Below are positions 8,932 to 18,173 of a stretch of DNA of 64,000 nt, in pieces (position 1 is the stretch's first letter; the number at the start of each line of letters is the position of its first letter). A model generated the notes under the pieces. The model was not told the DNA's origin and did no database searches. It was given only the letters and a program-made list of their open reading frames with translations. Location: assembly GCA_025141015.1 (NCBI GenBank), contig CP081098.1, positions 434,001 through 498,000 of the forward strand, written 5' to 3'. The position numbers and the translations under genes were made by a program. The DNA is from Rhodobacteraceae bacterium M382 (GTDB taxonomy: Bacteria; Pseudomonadota; Alphaproteobacteria; Rhodobacterales; Rhodobacteraceae).

Positions 8932-9636
8932 ATGAGCGATTGGAAGCAAAAGCGGTTTTGGAAAGAGGTGGGAATCGCTGAGGCCGAAACAGGATACGCG
9001 ATCGAATTGGATGGGCGACGGGTCAAGACCCCGGCCAAAGCGGCGTTGGTTGTGCCGACTCAGAGCATGGCCAACGCAATTGCCGCCGAATGGGACGCCC
9101 AGTCTGGTGCAGTGAACCCACAGACCATGCCATTTACCCGTTCTGCCAATGCGGCGATTGATAAAGTTGCGATTCAACATGCCGAAGTCGCGGACATGCT
9201 CGCCGGATACGGAGATTCGGATCTTTTGTGTTATCGCGCCGAAACGCCCGCCAAATTGGCGCGCCGTCAGGCCGAACAATGGGACCCGGCGTTGGACTGG
9301 GCGGCGTTGGATTTGGGCGCCCGCCTGGAACCGCGAGTCGGTGTGATCCACGCCCCTCAAGATGCGGCCGAATTGGCAAAACTGACCCGGCGTGTCCACG
9401 CATTGAACAACTTCCAACTTGCGGCCTTTCATGACCTTGTCAGCCTGTCCGGGTCGCTGATTTTGGGGTTTGCTGCGGCGTTGGGATGGCGTTCTGCCCA
9501 AGACATTTGGGACATCTCCCGCCTGGACGAGATTTGGCAGGAAGAACAATGGGGCGAGGACGAAGAAGCGACTGCAGCCGCATTGGTCAAGCGTGGAGCC
9601 TTTCTGCACGCCAAGCAGGTCTTTGATTTTTCCTGA
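8932..9636 (+). CDS. ATP12-family F1-ATPase assembly chaperone
   Basis: The 234-residue protein matches the ATP12 family: N-terminal KRFWKEVGIA, the conserved LDGRRVKTPA segment near residue 28, and the helical C-terminal part with SLILGFAAA. ATP12 binds unassembled F1 alpha subunits in mitochondria and has homologues confined largely to alphaproteobacteria. The ATG at 8932 lies 3 nt after the HAD stop. Confidence 0.9.
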   Translation: MSDWKQKRFWKEVGIAEAETGYAIELDGRRVKTPAKAALVVPTQSMANAIAAEWDAQSGAVNPQTMPFTRSANAAIDKVAIQHAEVADMLAGYGDSDLLCYRAETPAKLARRQAEQWDPALDWAALDLGARLEPRVGVIHAPQDAAELAKLTRRVHALNNFQLAAFHDLVSLSGSLILGFAAALGWRSAQDIWDISRLDEIWQEEQWGEDEEATAAALVKRGAFLHAKQVFDFS

Positions 9637-9866
9637 CAGGATAATGAGTTGAAGCTAGCTGCATGTTGGTCTCAAAAAGTCAACTTGACCTAACGGAAGT
9701 GTGCGGACTTGTCACGGAATTGATGATCGAACCCTTGACGTTTGTTGGCGAATGCGCCCATGCTTGGCCCCGCAAAGGGGTGAATTCCAACTTGCATGCT
9801 ATATTCCGACATTGCTGGTGTCGGTTTCAATCCGTCAAAAAGGCGGAAAATCAGGAAGAGGTAAAC

Positions 9867-10883
9867 ATGAAAAAATCCGTATTTCTGGGCGCAATGACAG
9901 TTGCCGGCCTTGCCGCCGGTGCTGCTGCTGCTGGTACCATGGATGACGTAAAAGCACGCGGTAAGCTGAACTGCGGCGTCACGACTGGGCTGGTTGGCTT
10001 TGCCGCCCCGGACGCGAATGGGGAGTGGAATGGGTTTGACGTTGCCGTGTGCCGCGCTGTTGCAGCAGCGGTTCTGGGTGATCCGAAAGCTGTAGAGTTT
10101 GTACCGACCACCGGTAAAACACGCTTTACGGCTTTGGCGTCGGGCGAAATCGACATGCTCGCACGTAACACAACCTGGACTTTCAGCCGTGACGTTGATC
10201 TGAAATTCGAATTCGTTGGCGTGAACTACTACGACGGCCAAGGCTTTATGGTTCCCAAGGAACTGGGTGTGTCGTCCGCCAAGGAACTGGATGGCGCGAC
10301 TGTCTGCATTCAGACCGGTACAACAACCGAGCTGAACCTGGCGGATTTCTTCCGCAGCAACAACATCAGCTATGAGCCGGTTCCAATCGAAACCAACGCC
10401 GAAGCACAGCAGCAGTATCTGGCTGGTGCCTGCGACGTGTACACCACGGACGCCTCGGGTCTGGCTGCGACACGCGCCACATTCGAAGATCCGGCTGCAC
10501 ATGTTCTGCTGCCTGAAATCATCTCGAAAGAGCCGCTGGGCCCGCTGGTCCGTCACGGCGATCACGAATGGGGTGACGTTGTCCGTTGGACCCTGAACGC
10601 TCTGGTTTCGGCCGAAGAGCTGGGTGTAACGTCTGCCAATCTGGCTGAAATGGCGACAGGTGCAAACAATCCTGAAATCGCACGTCTGCTGGGGTCCGAA
10701 GGCACCCTGGGCGAGATGCTGGGTCTGGACGCCGAATGGGCCAAACGCGCTCTGGCCGCCGGTGGCAACTATGGTGAAGTATTCGCCAAGAACATCGGTG
10801 AAGATACTCCAATCGGTCTGGCACGCGGGCTGAACGCACAGTGGACCGAAGGTGGCCTGCTGTACTCGCCACCGTTCCGCTAA
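9867..10883 (+). CDS. bztA: Glutamate/glutamine/aspartate/asparagine ABC transporter, periplasmic binding protein (BztA/AapJ type)
   Basis: The 338-residue precursor starts MKKSVFLGAM with a signal peptide of about 22 residues ending AAGAAAA. The mature part is a family-3 solute-binding protein (KLNCGVTTGLVGF, GKTRFTALASGEIDML, QTGTTTELNLADFF). The open frame continues upstream, but GGAAGAGG 6-13 nt before ATG 9867 and the signal peptide fix the start. It is followed by a stable hairpin and then bztBCD, as in Rhodobacter capsulatus. Substrate range is by homology. Confidence 0.95.
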   Translation: MKKSVFLGAMTVAGLAAGAAAAGTMDDVKARGKLNCGVTTGLVGFAAPDANGEWNGFDVAVCRAVAAAVLGDPKAVEFVPTTGKTRFTALASGEIDMLARNTTWTFSRDVDLKFEFVGVNYYDGQGFMVPKELGVSSAKELDGATVCIQTGTTTELNLADFFRSNNISYEPVPIETNAEAQQQYLAGACDVYTTDASGLAATRATFEDPAAHVLLPEIISKEPLGPLVRHGDHEWGDVVRWTLNALVSAEELGVTSANLAEMATGANNPEIARLLGSEGTLGEMLGLDAEWAKRALAAGGNYGEVFAKNIGEDTPIGLARGLNAQWTEGGLLYSPPFR

Positions 10884-10896
10884 GTTTCTGAGTATA

Positions 10897-10922
10897 GAGG
10901 GCGCGGGGAACTCCGCGCCCTC
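10897..10922 (+). promoter_or_regulatory. Stable hairpin between bztA and bztB (attenuator/mRNA stabiliser)
   Basis: GAGGGCGCGG (10897-10906) pairs with CCGCGCCCTC (10913-10922) over 10 bp with a six-base loop, followed by TTCTTTT. It resembles a leaky terminator. Placed just after the binding-protein gene, it probably protects the bztA mRNA 3' end and lowers expression of the membrane components, as is common in binding-protein operons (inference). Confidence 0.75.
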
Positions 10923-11012
10923 TTCTTTTGCAAAAGAAGCTGCGAGTTATCCCGGAGCAGAGCAAACTCTGCCAAGTCGGATGAACTCTGTCAGCCACGG
11001 GGATTCCACAAT

Positions 11013-12245
11013 ATGTCAACTTTGACCGACCCGCCGAATACTGGGTTTCGGCTGTCGATGCTGATCAATGATACCCGATATCGTTCTTTGACGTTTCAGG
11101 TGATTGCAGCAATCGTACTGGCCCTGAGCATCTGGTATCTGGGCAACAACCTCATCCAGAACCTGCGTGCTGCAGGATTGAACATTTCCTATTCGTTTCT
11201 AGGCGATTCTGCTGGATACGACATCAACCAGCGTTTGATCGAATATGATAGCCAATCATCGCACCTGAGTGCTGCGATCGTTGGAATTCTCAATACGCTT
11301 CTGGTTGCCTTCCTGGCCTGTATCACAGCGACAATTTTCGGCGTCATTGCCGGTGTTCTTCGTCTGTCGAACAACTGGCTGGTTTCTAAACTGATGGCAG
11401 TTTACGTCGAGATCTTTCGGAACATTCCGGTACTGATCTGGATCATCATCATCTTCACCATCATGACAGCGGTGATGCCTGGACCGCGTGCATTCCGTGG
11501 TGACAATGCCACGTCCAGCATGTTGTTTGATATGTTCGCGTTTACCAACCGCGGTGTTTATATTCCGATGCCCTGGTTTGAGCACGGCTTGTTCGCATCG
11601 CCCTCAATGAATTGGCTTGTTGTGATTGCGGGTCTGGTTGCGTCCTGGTTCGTGACACGCAAAATTGGTGCCTGGGCGACACAAAAGCAGGAAGAAACTG
11701 GTATACGTCCTAAAACCTTGATGATGGTTCTCGGGGTTTGGTTGGTTCCGTTCCTTTTGTTGATGCTGGTCATGGGGCTGTCCTGGGACATTCCCGCTTT
11801 GAAGGGCTTCAACTTCAAAGGTGGCATCAAGATCGGTGGACCGCTGATTGCGCTGTGGTTTGCGCTGTCGATCTATACAGGCGCTTTTATCGCCGAAAAC
11901 GTGCGGGCCGGCATTCAGGCAATCTCCAAAGGTCAGTCCGAAGCTGCAGGCGCGTTGGGTCTTCGCCAGGGTCGTATCATGAACCTGGTCATTCTGCCCC
12001 AGGCGTTGCGGGTCATCATTCCACCGCTGATTTCCAACTTCCTGAACATCACCAAAAACTCTTCGCTGGCGATCGCGGTGGGCTACGCGGACATTACCGC
12101 CACGCTGGGCGGCATCACTTTGAACCAGACTGGCCGTGCGATTGAATGCGTGCTGCTACTGATGCTGTTCTACCTGACGGCCTCGCTGCTGATCTCGATG
12201 GTGATGAACGTCTACAACGCATCCGTCAAACTGAAGGAGCGCTGA
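11013..12245 (+). CDS. bztB: Amino-acid ABC transporter permease BztB
   Basis: The 410-residue inner-membrane protein has an N-terminal TM (about 22-42) and further TM segments. The permease coupling motif is in the EAAGALGLRQGRIMNLVILPQAL region near residue 320, the EAA loop that docks on the ATPase. An unusually long loop between early TM segments is typical of the AapQ/BztB branch. bztC starts 3 nt after its stop. Confidence 0.93.
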   Translation: MSTLTDPPNTGFRLSMLINDTRYRSLTFQVIAAIVLALSIWYLGNNLIQNLRAAGLNISYSFLGDSAGYDINQRLIEYDSQSSHLSAAIVGILNTLLVAFLACITATIFGVIAGVLRLSNNWLVSKLMAVYVEIFRNIPVLIWIIIIFTIMTAVMPGPRAFRGDNATSSMLFDMFAFTNRGVYIPMPWFEHGLFASPSMNWLVVIAGLVASWFVTRKIGAWATQKQEETGIRPKTLMMVLGVWLVPFLLLMLVMGLSWDIPALKGFNFKGGIKIGGPLIALWFALSIYTGAFIAENVRAGIQAISKGQSEAAGALGLRQGRIMNLVILPQALRVIIPPLISNFLNITKNSSLAIAVGYADITATLGGITLNQTGRAIECVLLLMLFYLTASLLISMVMNVYNASVKLKER

Positions 12246-12248
12246 GCA

Positions 12249-13547
12249 ATGGCTGATCCGAAAACAAACTCCATAGCCTACGTCGCTGAATCCATGCTTC
12301 CGGAATTGCCGCCTCCGGCGCGTGAAGCCGGTGTGGTCAAATGGCTTCGTGAAAACCTGTTCTCCTCGCCGGGCAATTCGGTTCTGACCATTGTGTCGAT
12401 CTTGGTGATCTACATGATTGCCAACAACACGCTGCCCTGGATCCTGAACGGTGTTTGGAACGCCAGTTCTCTGGCGGAATGCCGCGAGATTCTGGCCGGT
12501 AAGAGCGGCGCCTGTTTTGCGGTTCTGACCGAGCGCTGGCCGCAGCTGATCTACGGCTTTAAATATCCGTCGGACCAATACTGGCGTCCCAACCTGGCCT
12601 TTGTGATGATGCTGGTTGCTCTGGCTCCGGTGTTGTTCTTTGATCTGCCACGCAAGATGCTGATCTTTACCGCGCTTTATCCCTTCATTGCCTTTTGGCT
12701 GATCTGGGGTGGGTCGATCATGGTGCCGATCGTGGCGCTGGCCGGCTGTGTGGCTGCCGGCGTGACCTTCCAGAAAATGGGGCGCAACAGTTTTGCCGCC
12801 GGGTTTTTTGGTGCGATTGCTGTTGCGCTCGTGGTCTGGAAAGTCGGGGGTCTTCTGATCCCGGAGAATGCATCGGAAAACGCACTCTTGAGTGCAGTGC
12901 CCAGCCGGGATCTGGGGGGCTATATGCTCAACATGATGCTAGGTGTGACCTGTGTGTCCCTATCGGTGCCTTTGGGCATAGCATTGGCCCTGGGTCGTCA
13001 GTCGGACATGCCGCTGATCAAATGGATGAGCGTGATCTTTATCGAGTTCATTCGTGGCGTTCCACTGATCACCCTGCTGTTCGTGGCGTCGGTGATGTTG
13101 GCCTACTTCTTCCCGCCGGAAAGCACGGTGGACCTGTTCCTGCGCGTGGTGATCATGATCACCATGTTCTCGTCGGCCTATATCGCCGAGGTGATCCGGG
13201 GCGGTCTGGCAGCCTTGCCGACGGGACAGTACGAAGCCGCTGACTCTCTGGGTCTGGATTATTCGCAGGCGATGCGTTTGATCATCCTGCCGCAGGCGCT
13301 CAAGATCTCGATTCCGGGTATCGTGAACGTGGCGGTGGGTCTGTTCAAAGATACAACGCTTGTTTCCGTGATTTCGATGTTCGACATCATCGGTATGATC
13401 CGTGGTCCGATCCTGGCATCGACCGAATGGAACGGCGTGTACTGGGAGCTGCTCGGCTTTGCATGCGTTGTGTTCTTTGTCGTCTGCTACGGCATTTCTC
13501 AATACTCACAGTGGCTCGAGCGTCGTCTCGCCACCGATCACCGTTAA
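12249..13547 (+). CDS. bztC: Amino-acid ABC transporter permease BztC
   Basis: The 432-residue partner permease has several TM helices and the EAA-type loop YEAADSLGLDYSQAMRL near residue 328, followed by IILPQALKISIPG. The N-terminal 40 residues are cytosolic. It pairs with BztB to form the translocation channel. The ATG at 12249 is preceded by GGAGCGCTGAGC, giving coupling to bztB. bztD follows after 12 nt. Confidence 0.93.
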   Translation: MADPKTNSIAYVAESMLPELPPPAREAGVVKWLRENLFSSPGNSVLTIVSILVIYMIANNTLPWILNGVWNASSLAECREILAGKSGACFAVLTERWPQLIYGFKYPSDQYWRPNLAFVMMLVALAPVLFFDLPRKMLIFTALYPFIAFWLIWGGSIMVPIVALAGCVAAGVTFQKMGRNSFAAGFFGAIAVALVVWKVGGLLIPENASENALLSAVPSRDLGGYMLNMMLGVTCVSLSVPLGIALALGRQSDMPLIKWMSVIFIEFIRGVPLITLLFVASVMLAYFFPPESTVDLFLRVVIMITMFSSAYIAEVIRGGLAALPTGQYEAADSLGLDYSQAMRLIILPQALKISIPGIVNVAVGLFKDTTLVSVISMFDIIGMIRGPILASTEWNGVYWELLGFACVVFFVVCYGISQYSQWLERRLATDHR

Positions 13548-13559
13548 GGAGTTCAACAT

Positions 13560-14351
13560 ATGTCTGAACTGGCTACAAACCGCGAAATCGACCGCTCCAA
13601 GATGCAGGTGAGCGACGAGGTCGCGATCGAAATCAACAATATGAACAAGTGGTACGGGTCTTTCCACGTGCTGCGTGACATCAACCTGACCGTTCATCAG
13701 GGCGAGCGGATTGTGATCGCTGGCCCGTCGGGCTCTGGCAAATCCACTTTGATCCGCTGCCTGAATGCGCTGGAAGAGCACCAGCAGGGCAAGATCGTTG
13801 TGGATGGGACCGAATTGTCCAATGACCTTAAAAACATCGACAAGATCAGGTCCGAAGTTGGGATGGTGTTCCAGCACTTTAACCTGTTCCCCCATTTGAC
13901 CATTCTGGAAAACTGCACACTCGCTCCGATTTGGGTACGAAAGACGCCCAAAAAGGAAGCCGAAGAGCGTGCGATGCACTTTTTGGAAAAGGTCAAGATT
14001 CCTGAACAGGCGGACAAATACCCCGGTCAGTTGTCCGGTGGTCAACAGCAACGTGTCGCGATTGCCCGGTCTCTATGCATGATGCCGCGGATCATGCTGT
14101 TCGATGAACCGACATCGGCGCTGGACCCCGAGATGATCAAAGAGGTGCTCGACACCATGATCGAACTGGCCGAAGAAGGCATGACCATGCTGTGTGTGAC
14201 CCACGAAATGGGCTTTGCCCGTCAGGTGGCGAACCGCGTGATCTTTATGGACGCGGGGCAGATTGTGGAACAGAACGAGCCAGAAGAGTTCTTTAACAAC
14301 CCCCAATCAGAACGGACCAAACTGTTCCTGAGCCAGATTCTGGGGCACTGA
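13560..14351 (+). CDS. bztD: Amino-acid ABC transporter ATP-binding protein BztD
   Basis: The 263-residue ATPase has Walker [10 protein letters not shown] (about residues 57-65), the Q-loop [10 protein letters not shown], the ABC signature [15 protein letters not shown], Walker [13 protein letters not shown] and the switch histidine in VTHEMGFAR. It powers the BztBC channel. AAGGAGTT precedes the ATG. The gene ends 18 nt before a strong terminator. Confidence 0.96.
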   Translation: MSELATNREIDRSKMQVSDEVAIEINNMNKWYGSFHVLRDINLTVHQGERIVIAGPSGSGKSTLIRCLNALEEHQQGKIVVDGTELSNDLKNIDKIRSEVGMVFQHFNLFPHLTILENCTLAPIWVRKTPKKEAEERAMHFLEKVKIPEQADKYPGQLSGGQQQRVAIARSLCMMPRIMLFDEPTSALDPEMIKEVLDTMIELAEEGMTMLCVTHEMGFARQVANRVIFMDAGQIVEQNEPEEFFNNPQSERTKLFLSQILGH

Positions 14352-14369
14352 TTTCTATTATCAGAAACG

Positions 14370-14397
14370 AAAAGGCCGGGTTTTCCCGGCCTTTTTT
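14370..14397 (+). terminator. Intrinsic terminator of the bzt operon
   Basis: AAAAGGCCGGG (14370-14380) pairs with CCCGGCCTTTT (14385-14395) around TTTT, with T continuing to 14397. Because of the A-tract it may also act on the convergent minus-strand sixA operon, whose stop is at 14401. Confidence 0.93.
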
Positions 14398-14400
14398 CAT

Positions 14401-14898
14401 TTAGTCTGCTGTCAATTCTCGTGGAACAATGAAATCCCGCACTGTTCCACCTCCCCAGTTCAAATCGGCCCAGGTCGCGATGTCGAAATCGACAACCAAC
14501 GTGGCTGCGGTTGGGTAGTCGTCGAACCGTTCATGTTTTGGCGGTTCGGAAACCAGGGCATGGGCAAAGGCGGCAATGCCGGGGTTGTGGCCCAGCATCA
14601 GAACCTTGGGCGCTTGGGCTTCTTTGAGAACCTGGAACATGAGATCCGAACTGGCCAGATACAGCCGTTCAGAAAAGGAAACCGGAGCTTCCAATGACAA
14701 CAGGTCATGGGTTTCACGGGTGCGCTGCGCCGAGGACGACAGCACCACGTCAGGTATATGCTGGTTGTCCCGCAACCATTGTCCAATGGCCTTGGCGGAT
14801 TTGCGGCCACGTTTGTTGAGAGGGCGGGCGTGATCGCTGGGAGCAGGCGCGTCCCAGGCCGATTTCGCATGGCGGATAAGAATCAAAGTGCAAGTCAT
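14401..14898 (-). CDS. SixA-type histidine phosphatase
   Basis: The 165-residue protein of the phosphoglycerate-mutase-like superfamily has the catalytic RHAKS motif (H10), RPLNKRGRKSA, the helix-capping TRETHDLL and the second His in LGHNPG. SixA dephosphorylates phosphohistidine of signalling or PTS-type proteins; the partner here is unknown. The start ATG overlaps the TGA of the upstream Fe-S gene by one base, so the two are coupled. It is the last gene of a minus-strand run. Confidence 0.82.
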   Translation of the reverse strand: MTCTLILIRHAKSAWDAPAPSDHARPLNKRGRKSAKAIGQWLRDNQHIPDVVLSSSAQRTRETHDLLSLEAPVSFSERLYLASSDLMFQVLKEAQAPKVLMLGHNPGIAAFAHALVSEPPKHERFDDYPTAATLVVDFDIATWADLNWGGGTVRDFIVPRELTAD

Positions 14899-15545
14899 CA
14901 GAACTTACAATAACTCATGTGATGTGACGTTTGTTCGGGATTTCGCCCGGATTTTTGACTGAGCGGACAAGCGCTTCTGGCCAGGCATCCTTTTGTCACG
15001 CATTCGCCGGTTTGGGCGATAAAGTCATAGCAATCCTTGACCAGGAAATTCCCTTGGGCATTCATGGCTCCAACCGGACAGGTTGTCGTGCAGGGTTTAT
15101 CGACGCAACCATGACAGGGAGAGTCGGAGAGGCGAGGGGCGGGAATATCAAATTCCTGATCAAACAAAAGCGCGCCTCGAAATGAGATCATCATGCCCAT
15201 CGTGTCATGAACCATCACTTTTGTCGGACTGGAAAACACTCTGCCACTGTCCAGCGCCCAGCTGACAAAAGGCGCGTGTGGTGGGCCTCCGAACGGATAA
15301 TGGGCCTGAGCGCCCATTTGCTTTGCCAAGGTGCCGATGACCCGCTTTGACCAGCGGTCAATGGGGTTCTCCAAACCATCCCTGCCTTCAGGGCTGGATT
15401 TGAACTGGGACCAGAACCCCGCGTCTGTTCCCAAAAGGAGCAACGTGCCATGATCCACAGATTTTGTTGGTGTCAGCCGTGGGTGCAGCGCCCCCAGGAT
15501 TGCCAGACCGTGGTCCCGAGCGGTGCTTTCAATCTCGGTGTACAT
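14898..15545 (-). CDS. Iron-sulfur protein, epoxyqueuosine-reductase-like ferredoxin domain
   Basis: A 215-residue protein starting MYTEIESTARDHGL. The C-terminal third carries a cysteine cluster CHGCVDKPCTTTCP and further cysteines in GECVTKGCLARSACP, suggesting two [4Fe-4S] clusters as in QueG-like proteins. The first cluster has C-x2-C-x4-C-x3-C spacing, with four residues where x2 is usual. It lacks the long N-terminal cobalamin-binding part of true QueG, so the function is unassigned. The start at 15545 lies 2 nt after the fatty-acid hydroxylase stop; an upstream in-frame start would overlap that gene. Confidence 0.75.
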   Translation of the reverse strand: MYTEIESTARDHGLAILGALHPRLTPTKSVDHGTLLLLGTDAGFWSQFKSSPEGRDGLENPIDRWSKRVIGTLAKQMGAQAHYPFGGPPHAPFVSWALDSGRVFSSPTKVMVHDTMGMMISFRGALLFDQEFDIPAPRLSDSPCHGCVDKPCTTTCPVGAMNAQGNFLVKDCYDFIAQTGECVTKGCLARSACPLSQKSGRNPEQTSHHMSYCKF

Positions 15546-15547
15546 CT

Positions 15548-16342
15548 TCAGTGCCTCTTGAAGGGGAGTTTCAGGCTCCACCCCAATTGGGAGGGGCGGT
15601 GATCCTGCCATTGCAGCCCGACAACCATGTCATCATGCCCGTCCGCTGGTTGGGCGATATAGGTCCGAAAAATCCGATCCCAAATGGACAGAGCAAAGCC
15701 ATAGTTACTGTCATGCTCGTGGCGATGTACCGAATGATGGACCCGATGCATATCGGGTGTCACCAGAACCACGCGTAGCATTCGGTCGAACCCCGGTGGC
15801 AATCGTAGGTTGGAATGATTGAACAAGGCCGTTCCATTCAGGATGATTTCGAACAGGACAACCGCTATGGCGGCAGGTCCCAACAGATAGACGAGGCCGA
15901 TTTTCAATATCATGGACAGACCGATTTCCACCGGATGGAATCGAACCGCTGTCGTGACATCCATATCCCGGTCGGCGTGGTGAACCCGGTGCAGGCGCCA
16001 GAGAACGGGGATCTTGTGGGTGATCAGGTGCTGTGCCCAGATCCCAAAATCCAGAATCAAGATGGCGCATGTGATTTCGACCCAGGCAGGCAGCGCGAGG
16101 TGGTTGAACACCCCCCATCCCTGGGCCGAGGCATCCAAAGCTGCCCCGACTGCCAGCAACGGCATCCACGCTGCAAGGCCTCGCAAGAGTATGCTGTTCA
16201 GCACAGTGATCGACAGGTTGGTTGTCCAGCGCCTGCTACGCGGGACACAGCGACTGCGCCGGGGGATCAGCGCTTCGGCCCCCGCGAACAGGCAGAACAA
16301 GCCCAGAAAAACACCCAGGCGGATCAGGGTTTCGTGTTCCAT
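15548..16342 (-). CDS. Sterol desaturase/fatty acid hydroxylase family membrane protein
   Basis: A 264-residue integral membrane protein with the histidine boxes of the di-iron hydroxylase superfamily: HLITHK, HRVHHAD, and HRVHHSVHRHEHDSNYG. It has several hydrophobic helices, the first at about residues 5-22. Such enzymes hydroxylate or desaturate lipids; the substrate is unknown (ornithine lipids, carotenoids or sterol-like lipids are possibilities). The start is ATG 16342 (MEHETLIRLG); the frame is open upstream, but this start begins just before the first TM. It is followed closely by the Fe-S gene. Confidence 0.85.
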   Translation of the reverse strand: MEHETLIRLGVFLGLFCLFAGAEALIPRRSRCVPRSRRWTTNLSITVLNSILLRGLAAWMPLLAVGAALDASAQGWGVFNHLALPAWVEITCAILILDFGIWAQHLITHKIPVLWRLHRVHHADRDMDVTTAVRFHPVEIGLSMILKIGLVYLLGPAAIAVVLFEIILNGTALFNHSNLRLPPGFDRMLRVVLVTPDMHRVHHSVHRHEHDSNYGFALSIWDRIFRTYIAQPADGHDDMVVGLQWQDHRPSQLGWSLKLPFKRH

Positions 16343-16435
16343 ACATGCATGAGCACGCATGTATCGCGCAAACGCAAGCCGGAAAGCCACACGTTTTCGT
16401 CAAAAGCCGACCTGTCCAAGGGTGGCCACGTAGAT

Positions 16436-17296
16436 TCAGGCGCGGATCAGCGACCCGGCCCCATGTTCGGTGAACAATTCCAGCAGCACAGCATTGGGCG
16501 CGCGACCATCCAGAATGACAACGGCCCGTACGCCGCCATCAATCGCGTTCAGCGCGGTTTCCGTTTTGGGGATCATGCCCCCGGCAATCACCCCTTCACG
16601 GGTCATCTCACGGATCTTCTCGGCCTTCAGCTCTGTTACAACATCGCCGTCAGCGTTTTTGACGCCGGAGACGTCGGTCAACAGCAACAGTCGATCCGCC
16701 TTTAACGCAGCCGCGATGGCCCCCGCAGCGGTATCGCCATTGACGTTGAATGTCTCGCCATCCCGCCCTGCGCCCAAGGGCGCGATGACCGGGATCATGT
16801 CATTCTCAAACAGGTTGTGCAGCAAGGAGGGATCCATGTCGGCCGGTGTGCCGACAAAGCCCAGATCCGGGTTGGTCTGCTCGCACATCATCAGATTGGC
16901 GTCTTTTCCCGACAACCCGACTCCGCGGCCGCCCTGACGATTGATCGCCTGTACGATCCGCTTGTTGACCACACCGGACAACACCATTTCAACCACTTCC
17001 ACAGTGGCTTGGTCTGTTACCCGCTTGCCGTTCACGAATTCCGATTGAATATCGAGCCGCTCGAGCATCGCATTGATCATCGGGCCACCGCCATGCACGA
17101 TGACGGGATTCACGCCAACCTGCTGCAATAAAACGATATCGCGGGCAAAGCTGTCCATGGCTTCGTCGCTGCCCATGGCGTGTCCGCCCAGCTTGATAAC
17201 GACGATGGCCCCGTCATAGCGCTGTAAATACGGCAGCGCCGAAGAGAGAGTTTCAGCTGTGGCGATCCAATTGCGATTCATAGCTCGTGTCTTCAT
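16436..17296 (-). CDS. argB: Acetylglutamate kinase
   Basis: The 286-residue protein has the amino-acid kinase fold motifs [12 protein letters not shown] (about residue 31), [11 protein letters not shown] and GKDANLMM. It phosphorylates N-acetylglutamate in the second step of arginine synthesis. Placement just downstream of engB on the same strand fits the usual alphaproteobacterial order, although a plus-strand SDR gene now lies between them. Start ATG 17296; an ATG five codons later is possible. Confidence 0.95.
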   Translation of the reverse strand: MKTRAMNRNWIATAETLSSALPYLQRYDGAIVVIKLGGHAMGSDEAMDSFARDIVLLQQVGVNPVIVHGGGPMINAMLERLDIQSEFVNGKRVTDQATVEVVEMVLSGVVNKRIVQAINRQGGRGVGLSGKDANLMMCEQTNPDLGFVGTPADMDPSLLHNLFENDMIPVIAPLGAGRDGETFNVNGDTAAGAIAAALKADRLLLLTDVSGVKNADGDVVTELKAEKIREMTREGVIAGGMIPKTETALNAIDGGVRAVVILDGRAPNAVLLELFTEHGAGSLIRA

Positions 17297-17416
17297 GGTC
17301 CCGGTCCCTTTGGGTCCCCGTGTTACGCGGAACTGGGGCCGGTGCCAAGTGCAGCATTGCGGTTATAGCGCCGAGTGATAGGGTCGCGGTGAGTTTGACC
17401 GACAGGGATTTTGGAT

Positions 17417-18145
17417 ATGACGCGCAGAACGTTGTTGCTGACAGGGGCCAGCCGGGGCATTGGCCATGCCACAGTGCGCCGGTTCAATAGCGAAGGCTGG
17501 CGAGTTATCACCTGTTCGCGTCATCCCTTTCCCAAGGAATGCCCCTGGGGTGGTGGTCGCGAAGACCATGTCGAACTGGACCTGAGCGACCCCTCCGAGA
17601 CAATCAACGCGGTCGGAGCCATACAGGAAAAGCTGGACGGGCGGCTGGATGCCTTGGTCAATAATGCTGGAGTTTCGCCCAAAGGGCCGGATGGCGAACG
17701 GCTCAACACATTGGATACGGACCTGATGACCTGGGGAAAGGTGTTCCACGTGAACTTTTTTGCCTCTGTTGTTCTGGCCCGTGGGCTGCGGGACGAGTTG
17801 GCGGCTGCAAAGGGGTCAGTGGTGAATGTGACCTCCATCGCCGGCAGCCGGGTGCACCCTTTTGCAGGTGCGGCCTACTCAACGTCCAAGGCGGCTCTGG
17901 CGGCCCTGACGCGGGAAATGGCGCATGATTTTGGGCCGTTGGGGGTTCGGGTCAATGCAATTGCACCTGGGGAGGTGGAAACCGCGATTCTGTCGCCAGG
18001 CACTGACAAGATTGTTGCAAAGCTGCCATTAAAGCGGCTGGGCCAGCCCGAGGAAGTTGCGGCCGCGATCTATTTTCTGTGTTCGCAGGACAGTTCGTAT
18101 ATTTCTGGGGCCGAAATCGAAGTGAATGGGGCACAGCACGTATGA
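17417..18145 (+). CDS. SDR-family NAD(P)-dependent oxidoreductase
   Basis: The 242-residue Rossmann protein has the cofactor motif TGASRGIGHA near residue 9, NNAG (about 85), a catalytic Ser and the YSTSK motif. The C-terminal ISGAEIEVNGAQ is typical of classical short-chain dehydrogenases. The substrate is unknown. The ATG at 17417 is preferred over an in-frame TTG two codons earlier because AGGG sits about 10 nt upstream. It is a plus-strand gene between minus-strand argB and engB. Confidence 0.85.
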   Translation: MTRRTLLLTGASRGIGHATVRRFNSEGWRVITCSRHPFPKECPWGGGREDHVELDLSDPSETINAVGAIQEKLDGRLDALVNNAGVSPKGPDGERLNTLDTDLMTWGKVFHVNFFASVVLARGLRDELAAAKGSVVNVTSIAGSRVHPFAGAAYSTSKAALAALTREMAHDFGPLGVRVNAIAPGEVETAILSPGTDKIVAKLPLKRLGQPEEVAAAIYFLCSQDSSYISGAEIEVNGAQHV

Positions 18146-18173
18146 TGTGCCCCGACAAAACGCTCAGATTGGG

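Noticed and set aside
15815-16705. 296-codon plus-strand frame opposite the fatty-acid hydroxylase and argB genes
   Set aside because: It has no domain features, and the minus-strand genes carry the conserved motifs.
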